From: an uncultured Odoribacter sp.
GTDB taxonomy: Bacteria; Bacteroidota; Bacteroidia; Bacteroidales; Marinifilaceae
Assembly: GCA_910588375.1 (NCBI GenBank)
Contig: CAJUQA010000001.1
Location: 1 to 64,000 of the forward strand
Length of the DNA stretch: 64,000 bases
Direction of reading: 5' to 3'
The notes under the pieces were generated by a model that was not told the origin of the DNA, did not search any database, and saw only the letters and a list, made by a program, of their open reading frames with translations. Positions 42,870-52,130 of this stretch are shown here, in pieces (position 1 is the stretch's first letter; every line of letters begins with the position of its first letter). Position numbers and translations under genes: made by a program.

Positions 42870-45800
42870 ATGAAAAATGTTTATTTTTTTCTAATCTTCC
42901 TGTTTTTGGCAAGCATGGCTACTGCACAAGAGCTGGCTGTTAAAGGAACGGTTAAGAGTTCGGAGGATAATCTGGGAATTCCGGGAGTATCGATACTGGT
43001 AAAAGGTACAGCTTCTGGAGTAAGTACAGATGTTGATGGTCATTATGAATTGAAAGTTCCCGCTGGGAGTGTCTTGGTCTTTTCTTTTATTGGAATGACC
43101 ACGGAAGAGCGTACGGTAACAGAAGCGGGAGAATTGAATGTGGTGTTGAAGCCTTTGGCTCAGGAGTTGTCGGAAGTGGTGGTTATTGGATACGGTACGC
43201 AGAAAAAGAGCGTAGTAACGGCATCTATAGCGAAAGTAAACGCTCAGGATCTGGAAAACAAGGCTCCGGTACGTGTGGATAATGCATTGAAGGGACTTGC
43301 TGCCGGTGTGAATGTTACATCTTCATCCGGGCAACCCGGCGCCTCTCCGAAAGTGCGAATCCGTGGTAACGGTACAATCAATAATTCCGATCCGCTTTAT
43401 ATCGTAGACGGAATGCCTATCGAAGGCGGGCTTGACTTTTTGAATCCTTCGGATATTGAGAGTATCGAAGTGCTGAAAGATGCGGCTTCCGGGGCCATTT
43501 ATGGTGCGCGTGCCGCTAATGGGGTTGTTCTTGTCACAACTAAAAAAGGTAGGCTTGGTAAGGCTCAGATTAACTATAACTTCTCTTACGGATGGCAGAG
43601 CAAAGCTAGGAAACGTGATGTGACAGGTGCCACCGACTATGCTATTTTGCAGAACGAGTCACGTATTAACGGTGGTTTGGCTCCTCTTTATGCTGACCCG
43701 TATAATCTGGTCGATATCAATGGAAACAACGTGGTTGGTTTCGGTACCGACTGGCAGGATCTCGTATTCAATGATAATGCACCAGTGCAGAACCATGAGT
43801 TGAGCATTAGTGGTGCTTCTGAAAAGGTAAATTACTACCTATCTTTAGGCTATTATGATCAGGAAGGTATCGTTGGTGGTAACTACGGACAGTCTAATTA
43901 CAACCGTTTGTCACTTCGCTCAAATAACAGCTATAATGTTCTTGATGCAAGTAAGGAGCGTAATTTCTTAAACAAAATTGATGTGCTGGTGAACCTTGCT
44001 TACACTCGTGTTAAATCTACCGGTATTTCCGAGAATACAGAGTGGGGTTCAGTGCTTGGTAGTGCACTTTATATGTCTCCTATTCTTCCTGTAACTGCTA
44101 CTGGTAAAGATGCTATATCAAAAATGGAAACGGCTCTTGCCGGATATGAACCTTATCGCGATGCCGCGGGCAATATGTATATTGTTCCAAACGTGTTTGG
44201 TGCTTATCAGGAAATAAATAACCCTCTTGCAATGTTGCAGCTTCATCCACAGCAGAACTGGTCACACAAATTTGTACCTAAGTTCTCATTTGATGTTCAA
44301 CTGTGGGACAACCTGAAATATCACTTTTCTTATAGTGCAGACCTTTCTTTTTGGGGCTATGACGGTGCAACAACTTCCAAGTACTACCTCTCGGGCAACA
44401 ACAAGGCTGAGCGTACATCGGCATCGGCACAAAAAGGTAATACGACTGTATGGCAGCTCGAAAATACTATCACATACGATAAGACGATAGGCAAACATAC
44501 ATTTGGAGTCGTACTTGGTCAGTCCGCGTTCAAGAGCAAGGGAGACTATCTCCAAGGGAGCCGTTATAATCTTGTAAATCCTTTGAAACCCTCTATCGAT
44601 TATGCTACGGGCGATCTGGAATATACATACGATGATAAAGATAATATCTCAGGTGTGACAGCACTTTTCGGTGTTTCCGGTGGTCGTTATACCGAGCACA
44701 CCATGTCATCGCTTTTCGGTCGTATCTCTTATAACTATGACGAGCGTTATATGTTCCAAGCTACCGTACGCCGTGACGGTTCAAGCCGTTTCGGAACAAA
44801 CAATAAGTATGGTACATTCCCCTCTTTCTCTGTGGGTTGGAATGTTAGCAATGAAGAGTTCATGGCCAATACACGCGACTGGTTCTCTAACTTTAAGATT
44901 CGTGGTAGCTGGGGTAAGAATGGTAATGATAACATCGGTGATTTCCGCTATACCGTGCTTACAGCGATGGGTAATAATGCACTCTTCGGAAAGGATGCCA
45001 TTAAGTTCAACGGCTCTAAGGCTAACGGACTTGCCAACCCCGACTTGAAGTGGGAGGAGAGTGAGCAGACCGACTTAGGTATCGATTTCGGATTTTTTAA
45101 TAACTCTCTTACGTTTACTGTTGATTATTATAGCAAAAAGACCAACGGTATGTTGATGACAATGCCCGTACCGAGCTATGTAGGTGAGACAAAGCCTATC
45201 GGCAATGTGGGGGATATGGAAAATTCAGGATGGGAGTTTGAACTCGGTTACAAGTGGAACGTTGGCGGTGCTAAATTCGCTGTAAAGGGTAATGCGACGT
45301 ATTTGAAGAATAAATTGACCAACCTTGGTAATGCCGATGGATTTATCGACCTTGACAATATTCATGGTATCAATGGTGGTGGTACACGCGGTGAAAACGG
45401 CAAACCGTTCCCCTTCTTCTACGGATATAAGAGTGCTGGTATTTTCCAGAACATGGACGAGGTGAATGCTTACACATGGACAAATCCTGAAACAGGAATA
45501 ACACAGTTGATACAGCCAAATGCAACCCCCGGTGATGTGCGCTTCGTGGATGTGAACGGAGACGGACAGATTACCGATGCCGACCGTACCGATATTGGTA
45601 ACGGTACTCCGAAATGGACATTCGGTCTTAATTTCAACGCAGAGTGGAAAGGCTTTGATTTCAACCTTTTCTTTCAGGGTGTGACTGGTGCCGACATCCT
45701 TGACGGTACATACCGTTCGGATATGGCTCCGGGTAACTATCCCACATGGATGTTAGGTCGCTGGACCGGTGAGGGTACAAGCAACAAGTATCCTATCCTG

Positions 45801-46091
45801 CGTAACGGTGACCCCAACGAGAACTGGCGTCTTTCTGATATCTATATTTGCGACGGTTCTTATCTGCGTTTGAAAAATATCTCGCTGGGCTATACTCTTC
45901 CGCAGCGCCTCACACGTAAGGCATTCTTTGAACGTGTACGCGTTTATGTAATGGCTGAGAATCTCGTTACATGGACAAAGTATTGGGGATTTGATCCTGA
46001 AATTTCTTCAAGCGCCACATCACTCGGTGTAGACCGTGGTGTTTATCCTCAGGCTCGCACGTGGACTGTTGGTGTGAATGTTTCATTCTAA
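42870..46091 (+). CDS. SusC/RagA family TonB-linked outer-membrane transporter
   Basis: A 1073-residue protein. A signal peptide (1-19) is followed by a carboxypeptidase-regulatory-like domain (about 23-95), then a TonB-box region and plug domain (about 105-230, with VRIRGNGTINNSDPLYIVDG) and a 22-strand-type barrel ending in phenylalanine (NVSF). It imports oligosaccharides together with the SusD partner downstream (24-base gap). The first ~240 codons use mainly TTG/CTG for leucine, like the surrounding chromosome; from about 43600 CTT/CTC dominate, which suggests a recombination joint inside the gene. Confidence 0.93.
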   Translation: MKNVYFFLIFLFLASMATAQELAVKGTVKSSEDNLGIPGVSILVKGTASGVSTDVDGHYELKVPAGSVLVFSFIGMTTEERTVTEAGELNVVLKPLAQELSEVVVIGYGTQKKSVVTASIAKVNAQDLENKAPVRVDNALKGLAAGVNVTSSSGQPGASPKVRIRGNGTINNSDPLYIVDGMPIEGGLDFLNPSDIESIEVLKDAASGAIYGARAANGVVLVTTKKGRLGKAQINYNFSYGWQSKARKRDVTGATDYAILQNESRINGGLAPLYADPYNLVDINGNNVVGFGTDWQDLVFNDNAPVQNHELSISGASEKVNYYLSLGYYDQEGIVGGNYGQSNYNRLSLRSNNSYNVLDASKERNFLNKIDVLVNLAYTRVKSTGISENTEWGSVLGSALYMSPILPVTATGKDAISKMETALAGYEPYRDAAGNMYIVPNVFGAYQEINNPLAMLQLHPQQNWSHKFVPKFSFDVQLWDNLKYHFSYSADLSFWGYDGATTSKYYLSGNNKAERTSASAQKGNTTVWQLENTITYDKTIGKHTFGVVLGQSAFKSKGDYLQGSRYNLVNPLKPSIDYATGDLEYTYDDKDNISGVTALFGVSGGRYTEHTMSSLFGRISYNYDERYMFQATVRRDGSSRFGTNNKYGTFPSFSVGWNVSNEEFMANTRDWFSNFKIRGSWGKNGNDNIGDFRYTVLTAMGNNALFGKDAIKFNGSKANGLANPDLKWEESEQTDLGIDFGFFNNSLTFTVDYYSKKTNGMLMTMPVPSYVGETKPIGNVGDMENSGWEFELGYKWNVGGAKFAVKGNATYLKNKLTNLGNADGFIDLDNIHGINGGGTRGENGKPFPFFYGYKSAGIFQNMDEVNAYTWTNPETGITQLIQPNATPGDVRFVDVNGDGQITDADRTDIGNGTPKWTFGLNFNAEWKGFDFNLFFQGVTGADILDGTYRSDMAPGNYPTWMLGRWTGEGTSNKYPILRNGDPNENWRLSDIYICDGSYLRLKNISLGYTLPQRLTRKAFFERVRVYVMAENLVTWTKYWGFDPEISSSATSLGVDRGVYPQARTWTVGVNVSF

Positions 46092-46115
46092 AACAATAAT
46101 TTTAATTGAGATTTT

Positions 46116-47615
46116 ATGAAGACGACAAAATATATAATGGCTCTTGCGGCCGCATCGCTGATGCTCACCTCGGCATGTAGTGATGACTTTCTTGATGTGA
46201 AGAATAATACGGGTGAGCCTTTGGAAGAATATTATACTACGCAGGAACATATCGATGAGGCACTCGTGGCTGCTTACGACCCTCTCCATTGGCCCGATTG
46301 GGGATTGGACCAATATAATGCTCTCAACATAGATGCTGAGGTGCTTGGAGACAATTTCTGGGTAGGCGGTAGTGACAAGAATGATATGAAGAACTGGCAC
46401 ATGCTGTTCAATTTCGAAGCAGATGCCGAAAATACATATGCTTCACTATGGACTGTGGACTATTCAGGCGTGAAGCGTTGCAATGACTTGTTGAAATATC
46501 TCGGTTGGGCAGTACTGACCGACAGTGCCCGAGTGGCTTGCGAATATCAGGCACGTGCACTTCGTGTGTACTACTACAATAACTTGTGGCATTATTTTGG
46601 AAATATTCCTTTTTTTCTTGAGAACCTGACGTCACCTTACACAGCTCCGCAGTTGAAGGCCGATGAGGTTTATGAAAACCTAATAGTAGAACTCGAGCAG
46701 TTGGCTGACGACAATAAATTGCCGTTTCGCTGGGATGATAAGAATTGCGGTCGTATTTCCCAAGCTATGATATATATGATGTATGCCGAGATGGTGATGT
46801 ATCAGAACGACCAAGCACGCTATCCTAAGGCTTTGGAATATATGAAGAAGATTATCAATTCTTCTGACTACGACCTCGTGTCTGATTATGCTTCTATTTG
46901 GGAAACAGCAGGCGAGTGGAGCAAGGAGGCTATTTGGGAAATTAACTACAATGATGCCAATAACGAACGTGGATGGAGTTCTCCATTGGCAATTGGTGGT
47001 ACAGTGATGCCTACGCTTATTTCGCCTAATGGTTTGAAAGGTGAGGGGTTGACACAGGATGGTTGGGGATTCCTTCCCGTTCGTCTTGAAACTCTCAATA
47101 AGTTTAGTGCCGGTGACAAGCGTCTTGATGCTACCGTTTGGGATCTTCGTGATATTGTTGAATACAATAATCGCTATCAGGATACTCATTTGTGGCTGAA
47201 GAAATACAGAGCACAGGATGCCAACAATGCTGCAGCAAAAGGTGATATGAACCTGAATTACAACAATAACTTGCGCGTGTATCGTTATGCAGAGGCGCTG
47301 CTTAATGCTGCCGAGTTGATACTGCCGAGCGATCCTGCACAGGCTGCAAAGTGGGTTTCATTGGTACGCGAGCGTGCAGGATTGAAGGCTGTTTCTTCTG
47401 TAACTCTCGATGACATTATCAATGAGCGCGACCTTGAGTTTATGGGTGAGGGTAAGCGTTATTTCGACCTTGTGCGTACAGGTAAGGCTGCTTCCGTTCT
47501 TGTGCCGGATACATACGGTTATCGTACGAACACGTGGAATCCGACCAAGAAGTATATTCCAATAGCACAGGCTGAGCTTGACTCTGATCCGGCTCTTGTC
47601 CAAAATGAGTATTAA
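46116..47615 (+). CDS. SusD/RagB family glycan-binding lipoprotein
   Basis: A 499-residue outer-surface lipoprotein with signal peptide and lipobox (LTSAC, Cys near residue 21). The body is helical and TPR-like, as in SusD: EYQARALRVYYYNNLWHYFG near 145, and YRYAEALLNAAELIL near 390 with the usual RERAGL and NERDLEFMGEGKRYFDLVR segments. It forms the lid on the SusC transporter and captures glycan. Codon use matches the downstream part of susC. Confidence 0.92.
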   Translation: MKTTKYIMALAAASLMLTSACSDDFLDVKNNTGEPLEEYYTTQEHIDEALVAAYDPLHWPDWGLDQYNALNIDAEVLGDNFWVGGSDKNDMKNWHMLFNFEADAENTYASLWTVDYSGVKRCNDLLKYLGWAVLTDSARVACEYQARALRVYYYNNLWHYFGNIPFFLENLTSPYTAPQLKADEVYENLIVELEQLADDNKLPFRWDDKNCGRISQAMIYMMYAEMVMYQNDQARYPKALEYMKKIINSSDYDLVSDYASIWETAGEWSKEAIWEINYNDANNERGWSSPLAIGGTVMPTLISPNGLKGEGLTQDGWGFLPVRLETLNKFSAGDKRLDATVWDLRDIVEYNNRYQDTHLWLKKYRAQDANNAAAKGDMNLNYNNNLRVYRYAEALLNAAELILPSDPAQAAKWVSLVRERAGLKAVSSVTLDDIINERDLEFMGEGKRYFDLVRTGKAASVLVPDTYGYRTNTWNPTKKYIPIAQAELDSDPALVQNEY

Positions 47616-47690
47616 ATATTAAAAGGTTATATGGCGTGAGGTATAGGGGTAATCTCCTTACCTTATGTCACAACCATAAAAAGTATAAAT

Positions 47691-49574
47691 ATGAAACAGA
47701 ATATCAAATATATAGCAGGGGCTTTATTTGTAGGACTGTCTATGGTGGCCTGCTCCCCCGAAGAATTTGACGGTGCCAACGAGAATGATAAACCATCGCT
47801 GGAGAATATTACGGTTGATGTGCAGGTGGATCAGACCACGAACACCGTGACGCTTGCCTCCCAGCACCTTAGTCAGGCATATCCTTATTGGTGCATCCCC
47901 AGTGTAAGAACAGACGACGGTGAAGCTGACTTCTATTCGACTTTGGAGAAGACGTCGAAAGTGTTTGCTCTTAGTGGAGATAAAAAAATTATTTATCGCG
48001 TGGGCAACCGTAATGGTTTCAGTGATCGTGCTATTGAACAAATAGTTCACATAGACAATTCTCTGAAAAACCTCGAGGGTGTGGCCAAGGTGCTAACATC
48101 GGAGGAAGGAAAGCAGTGGCGTGTGGCCGACGAGGAAGATGCGCACTTCGGTTATGGTCCGAAGGGTGGCGATGGGTCAGGAACATGGACTACTGGTGAT
48201 AGTAAGGTTGATGGATTGGCTTTCTATGATGACTTTATCAATCTTGTTACCGGTACCTCGGCAGGTAACTTTGAATATAACGGAAGTATGAGTTACAATC
48301 CCGGAGAGGACGGCGAAATGCAGTTCGGCGGTAATGGTGGGAATGATAAAAAAGCTGTATCAAAGCAGGAAAGTTCTTATAAGATTGTCGTAGAGGGTGA
48401 CGATGTGTTACTTAAGCTCGCTCCGAACACCAATATGCCGTTTATCCCATCGGATGCATTCCTTGCCAATCCGGTATTCCGCATTGATGCTTACAGTGAC
48501 GAACTGCTCGTGCTTGTGGCCAATGATGGTGACAGGGCATGGCGTCTGGTGCTCACAAGTCTTGATTTCGGTGGTGCCGAGCCGGGATGGAACGGATTTA
48601 CATCAGGAATCAATCTGCTCGATGGTATTAACGGAACACCGCGTTTTTGGTTTGCTAATAGCGGTTGGGGAGAGATTGATGCTCCTGAACACAGCGGAAG
48701 TCTCTCTGAAGGTTTCAAATTCACCATGAACAGTACAGGTAGCGAACAATGGCAGGCGCAGCTCCATATTGAGAATACGGGTGTCATTCTATCTGCAGAA
48801 AAGACTTACGATTTCTCTATCGTTATCATTTCTACAGCTGAGGAAACACAGATGGTAACGGTTAAACCTCATCCGGCAGGTGATGACAACACATTCTTTA
48901 CTGCCGATAAGTTCCCTGTTGTCAAGGGGACTAATGTCATCGCACTGAGCGACTGTATCGGATTCGATGGTGAGATTGTATTGACATTCGACTTTGCCGG
49001 TGCACCGGAAGGAACTACGTTTACTCTGCAGAACGCATATGTTGCCGAACATGATGCAGCTAATATCGTACCGTTCAACTACAATGATGCAAACAACGTA
49101 TGGCGCACTGAGGTAGAGATGGTCAATGGATTTGACATGAGTTTCTGGTGGGCTGATGCCGGTTGGGGACAGATTGACGACCCTGAATTTGCATACAAAG
49201 AGAAGAAGAACGGTGCTAATCTTTATACGATTACCGCTCCTGCAGCGACGGCATTACAGTGGCAGGCACAGAACACATTTAGCACCAAGATAGGAGCAAC
49301 AGCCGACGACTTGGTAGATTTCTCTTGCGTGATAATTCCTAACTGCGACCTTAATGGTGCGACGGTAAAATTAACACAGGACGACAATGATGATAACTTC
49401 TTCTTTGCTGAGCAAGTGAACCTGAAGGCTGGTGTGCCCAATGTGGTTAAGTTTACAGACAAGCAACTGTCAGCAGGTGAGGCTGCCGATGCTTTGAAAC
49501 TGATATTTGACTTCGGTGGCAACCCTGAGGGTGCAGTAATAAACATTACTGATATTGTGGTTATAAAGAAGTAA
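47691..49574 (+). CDS. Surface glycan-binding lipoprotein (SusE/F-position, CBM-like repeats)
   Basis: A 627-residue lipoprotein (lipobox SMVAC). It is all-beta with no catalytic motif. Two repeats are visible: FWFANSGWGEIDAPEH near residue 320 and FWWADAGWGQIDDPEF near 485, each followed by a QWQAQ segment. These tryptophan-bearing repeats look like tandem carbohydrate-binding modules. The position after SusC/D is the usual one for a surface glycan-binding protein. A hairpin 13 bases after the stop separates it from the enzymes. Confidence 0.8.
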   Translation: MKQNIKYIAGALFVGLSMVACSPEEFDGANENDKPSLENITVDVQVDQTTNTVTLASQHLSQAYPYWCIPSVRTDDGEADFYSTLEKTSKVFALSGDKKIIYRVGNRNGFSDRAIEQIVHIDNSLKNLEGVAKVLTSEEGKQWRVADEEDAHFGYGPKGGDGSGTWTTGDSKVDGLAFYDDFINLVTGTSAGNFEYNGSMSYNPGEDGEMQFGGNGGNDKKAVSKQESSYKIVVEGDDVLLKLAPNTNMPFIPSDAFLANPVFRIDAYSDELLVLVANDGDRAWRLVLTSLDFGGAEPGWNGFTSGINLLDGINGTPRFWFANSGWGEIDAPEHSGSLSEGFKFTMNSTGSEQWQAQLHIENTGVILSAEKTYDFSIVIISTAEETQMVTVKPHPAGDDNTFFTADKFPVVKGTNVIALSDCIGFDGEIVLTFDFAGAPEGTTFTLQNAYVAEHDAANIVPFNYNDANNVWRTEVEMVNGFDMSFWWADAGWGQIDDPEFAYKEKKNGANLYTITAPAATALQWQAQNTFSTKIGATADDLVDFSCVIIPNCDLNGATVKLTQDDNDDNFFFAEQVNLKAGVPNVVKFTDKQLSAGEAADALKLIFDFGGNPEGAVINITDIVVIKK

Positions 49575-49587
49575 TTTCATTGTGAAC

Positions 49588-49643
49588 ATAGAGACACGGA
49601 ACTGGAAGACGGCTTCCGTATTCTAAACACTCCGTGTCTCTAT
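49588..49643 (+). terminator. Strong hairpin between the binding and enzyme parts of the PUL
   Basis: A perfect 13-bp pair, ATAGAGACACGGA (49588-49600) with 49631-49643, encloses a second short hairpin (GGAAG/CTTCC). The following stretch is only moderately T-rich, so partial termination or an mRNA processing/stability element is possible. Confidence 0.55.
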
Positions 49644-49716
49644 TCTCTTTCATGTTGAGCATTGGAAATGGCAATGTTGCAACGTAATGATGTTTATAAA
49701 ACAATCGGACTTTAGG

Positions 49717-50832
49717 ATGAAGAAGAATATTTTTTTGATGTTGATAATCGGCTTTGTGTCGATTATTTCTTGTAGTAGTGATAGTGACGACGATAACAAT
49801 TCATCGAATCAAAATGTGTTGACATGCTCGGTAGAGGCCGTGACAATAGCCGCCGAAGGGGGAGAACAAACTGTGATTGTTGATGCTGCAAGAGAATGGG
49901 GATTGAATGTTTCCGATAATTGGATTAAGACAAATGTAGTGTCTGGCGATAAGGGAGAAACTGTTTTGAAAATTTCTGCTGATGTCAATCCGACAACGCG
50001 TAAACGTGAGGGAACCATAACATTTATGGTTGGCGTGGAACGAAAGATGATTGCAGTTAGTCAGGAGGCATCGGCTGGGGATATTTATCCAGCTCCGGAT
50101 GGTTATGATTTGGTATGGCATGATGAATTTGAAGTCGGCTCAGAACTTAATGCCGATTATTGGACTCATGAGGTGCAGGGATCGGGATGGGTGAACAATG
50201 AGTTGCAGAACTATGTGAACCATAAGTCACCCGAAGGACGCAATGTGACTGAGATTCGCAATGGTAGTCTTATGATAAACTGTTTCAAAGAAAACGGAAA
50301 AATATATTCAGGGCGTGTATATGCCAATGTCAATACAGGTTGGCAGTACGGATATATTGAGGCTCGTATAAAACTGCCTAAGGGCAAAGGTACGTGGCCG
50401 GCATTCTGGATGATGCCGTGTAATAATGATTTCGGAGCAAATCCTTGGCCGAAATGTGGGGAAATTGATATAATGGAAGAGGTGGGATGTGTTCCGAATG
50501 AAGTGTCGTCGAGTTTGCATGCGGAAGGACATAACCATACCAATAACACTCAAGTGACTCATGCCATGACCATCGATAAGGCGGAAGGCGAGTTTCATGT
50601 CTATGCTATAGAGTGGACGAAAGATAATATCACAACCTATGTGGATGGGAAAGTACAGCTTAGTTATGATAATGATGGCGGTGGTGTCCGAAATTGGCCT
50701 TATGACAAGCCGTTTTATGTGATATTGAATCTGGCATGGGGAGGTTCTTGGGGTGGAATGAGCGGCGTGGACGAGAATGTATTGCCGGTGGCGATGGAAA
50801 TAGATTATGTGCGGGTGTTTCAGAAAAAATAG
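49717..50832 (+). CDS. GH16 endo-beta-1,3-glucanase (laminarinase-type) with BACON domain
   Basis: A 371-residue lipoprotein (lipobox SIISC). Residues ~30-115 form a BACON domain; the GH16 catalytic jelly-roll follows (about 125-371). The catalytic motif GEIDIMEEVG lies near residue 248, with the two glutamates as nucleophile and acid/base, and WPAFWMMP just before. GH16 enzymes of this kind cut beta-1,3 or mixed beta-1,3/1,4-glucans. It is probably on the cell surface, making the first cuts. The ATG at 49717 starts the signal peptide; an in-frame ATG at 49687 adds ten polar residues and is rejected. Confidence 0.9.
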   Translation: MKKNIFLMLIIGFVSIISCSSDSDDDNNSSNQNVLTCSVEAVTIAAEGGEQTVIVDAAREWGLNVSDNWIKTNVVSGDKGETVLKISADVNPTTRKREGTITFMVGVERKMIAVSQEASAGDIYPAPDGYDLVWHDEFEVGSELNADYWTHEVQGSGWVNNELQNYVNHKSPEGRNVTEIRNGSLMINCFKENGKIYSGRVYANVNTGWQYGYIEARIKLPKGKGTWPAFWMMPCNNDFGANPWPKCGEIDIMEEVGCVPNEVSSSLHAEGHNHTNNTQVTHAMTIDKAEGEFHVYAIEWTKDNITTYVDGKVQLSYDNDGGGVRNWPYDKPFYVILNLAWGGSWGGMSGVDENVLPVAMEIDYVRVFQKK

Positions 50833-50856
50833 GTCGAATTCTTAATTTAGAAACAA

Positions 50857-52101
50857 ATGAAATATATAAATTTAGCACTTTCGGCACTGATATTGGTCTT
50901 ATTGATATCTTGTACCGGATTTCATGCGAAGGAAAAGAAGAATGTTTTTGTTTCAATTAAGGGGACAGATCTTGTTGCCCCTAATGGGAAAAAACTTTTT
51001 ATCATGGGAACCAATTTGGGTAATTGGTTGAATCCGGAAGGCTATATGTTCGGTTTTGGCAAAACCAATAGCGGGTGGATGATAGACAATATGTTGCGTC
51101 AATTGGTGGGACCGGAGGCTGCTAATCGCTTTTGGAAAGAATTTAAGGATAATTATATTACGAGAAAAGATATTGAATTTATTGCTTCCACTGGGGCGAA
51201 TACAATCCGTCTTCCTTTTCATTATAAATTGTTTACCGATGAGGATTATATGGGAATGACTGCGGCTCAGGACGGTTTTGTCCGTGTTGATAGTGTGGTT
51301 CGTTGGTGTAGGGATAACCATTTGTATCTCATTCTCGACATGCATGATGCCCCGGGAGGACAAACTGGTGATAATATAGATGACAGTTACGGTTATCCAT
51401 GGTTGTTTGATTGTGAGGAAAGCCAGCAGTTGTTTTGCGAAATATGGAAGAAAATCGCTTTACGCTACAAAAACGAATCTGTCATTTTGGGGTATGAGCT
51501 TATCAATGAGCCGATAGCTCCCTATTTTTCCAATGTGAATGAACTAAACGGGAAATTAGAACAGCTGCATAAACGTGCCGTAAAGGCTATTCGCGAAGTG
51601 GATACCAATCACATCATACTTTTGGGCGGAGCTCAATGGAATGGTAATTTTGCCATGTTCGGAGATTGGAAATATGATGATAAAATCATGTACACGTGTC
51701 ACCGATATGGTGGTAATGCGACGAAAGAGGCTATCCAAAATATTATCGATTTTCGTGATATGACGGGACTTCCCATGTATATGGGCGAGATCGGGCACAA
51801 CAAAGACGAGTGGCAGGCTGATTTTTGTCGGGTAATGCGTGACAATAATATCGGATATACTTTTTGGCCCTATAAAAAGATTGATAATTCTTGTTTTATG
51901 GGAATCAAACGTCCGGTGGAATGGGATAATATAATTGTGAAGTTTGCCGAATCCGATCGCTCTACGTTTAAAAACATTCGTGAGACTCGTCCCGACCAAG
52001 GGAAAGCAAAGGAATTATTGGCAGAGTTTATCGAAAACAGTCGGTGTGAAAATTGTATACAACAAACGGGGTATATACAGTCTTTGGGAATGACGGAATA
52101 A
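50857..52101 (+). CDS. GH5 family glycoside hydrolase lipoprotein
   Basis: A 414-residue protein with a lipobox (LLISC). A TIM-barrel glycosidase of clan A: GTNLGNWLNPEGY near residue 52, TIRLPFHY near 113, the acid/base Glu in GYELINEP near 217-221 and the likely nucleophile Glu in YMGEIGHN near 309. It resembles the exo-glucanase branch of GH5. In this locus it would act on beta-glucan oligosaccharides. I cannot assign a subfamily. It starts 24 bases after GH16. Confidence 0.85.
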   Translation: MKYINLALSALILVLLISCTGFHAKEKKNVFVSIKGTDLVAPNGKKLFIMGTNLGNWLNPEGYMFGFGKTNSGWMIDNMLRQLVGPEAANRFWKEFKDNYITRKDIEFIASTGANTIRLPFHYKLFTDEDYMGMTAAQDGFVRVDSVVRWCRDNHLYLILDMHDAPGGQTGDNIDDSYGYPWLFDCEESQQLFCEIWKKIALRYKNESVILGYELINEPIAPYFSNVNELNGKLEQLHKRAVKAIREVDTNHIILLGGAQWNGNFAMFGDWKYDDKIMYTCHRYGGNATKEAIQNIIDFRDMTGLPMYMGEIGHNKDEWQADFCRVMRDNNIGYTFWPYKKIDNSCFMGIKRPVEWDNIIVKFAESDRSTFKNIRETRPDQGKAKELLAEFIENSRCENCIQQTGYIQSLGMTE

Positions 52102-52130
52102 TTTGCATTTATCGAAATAATCCATGTTTT

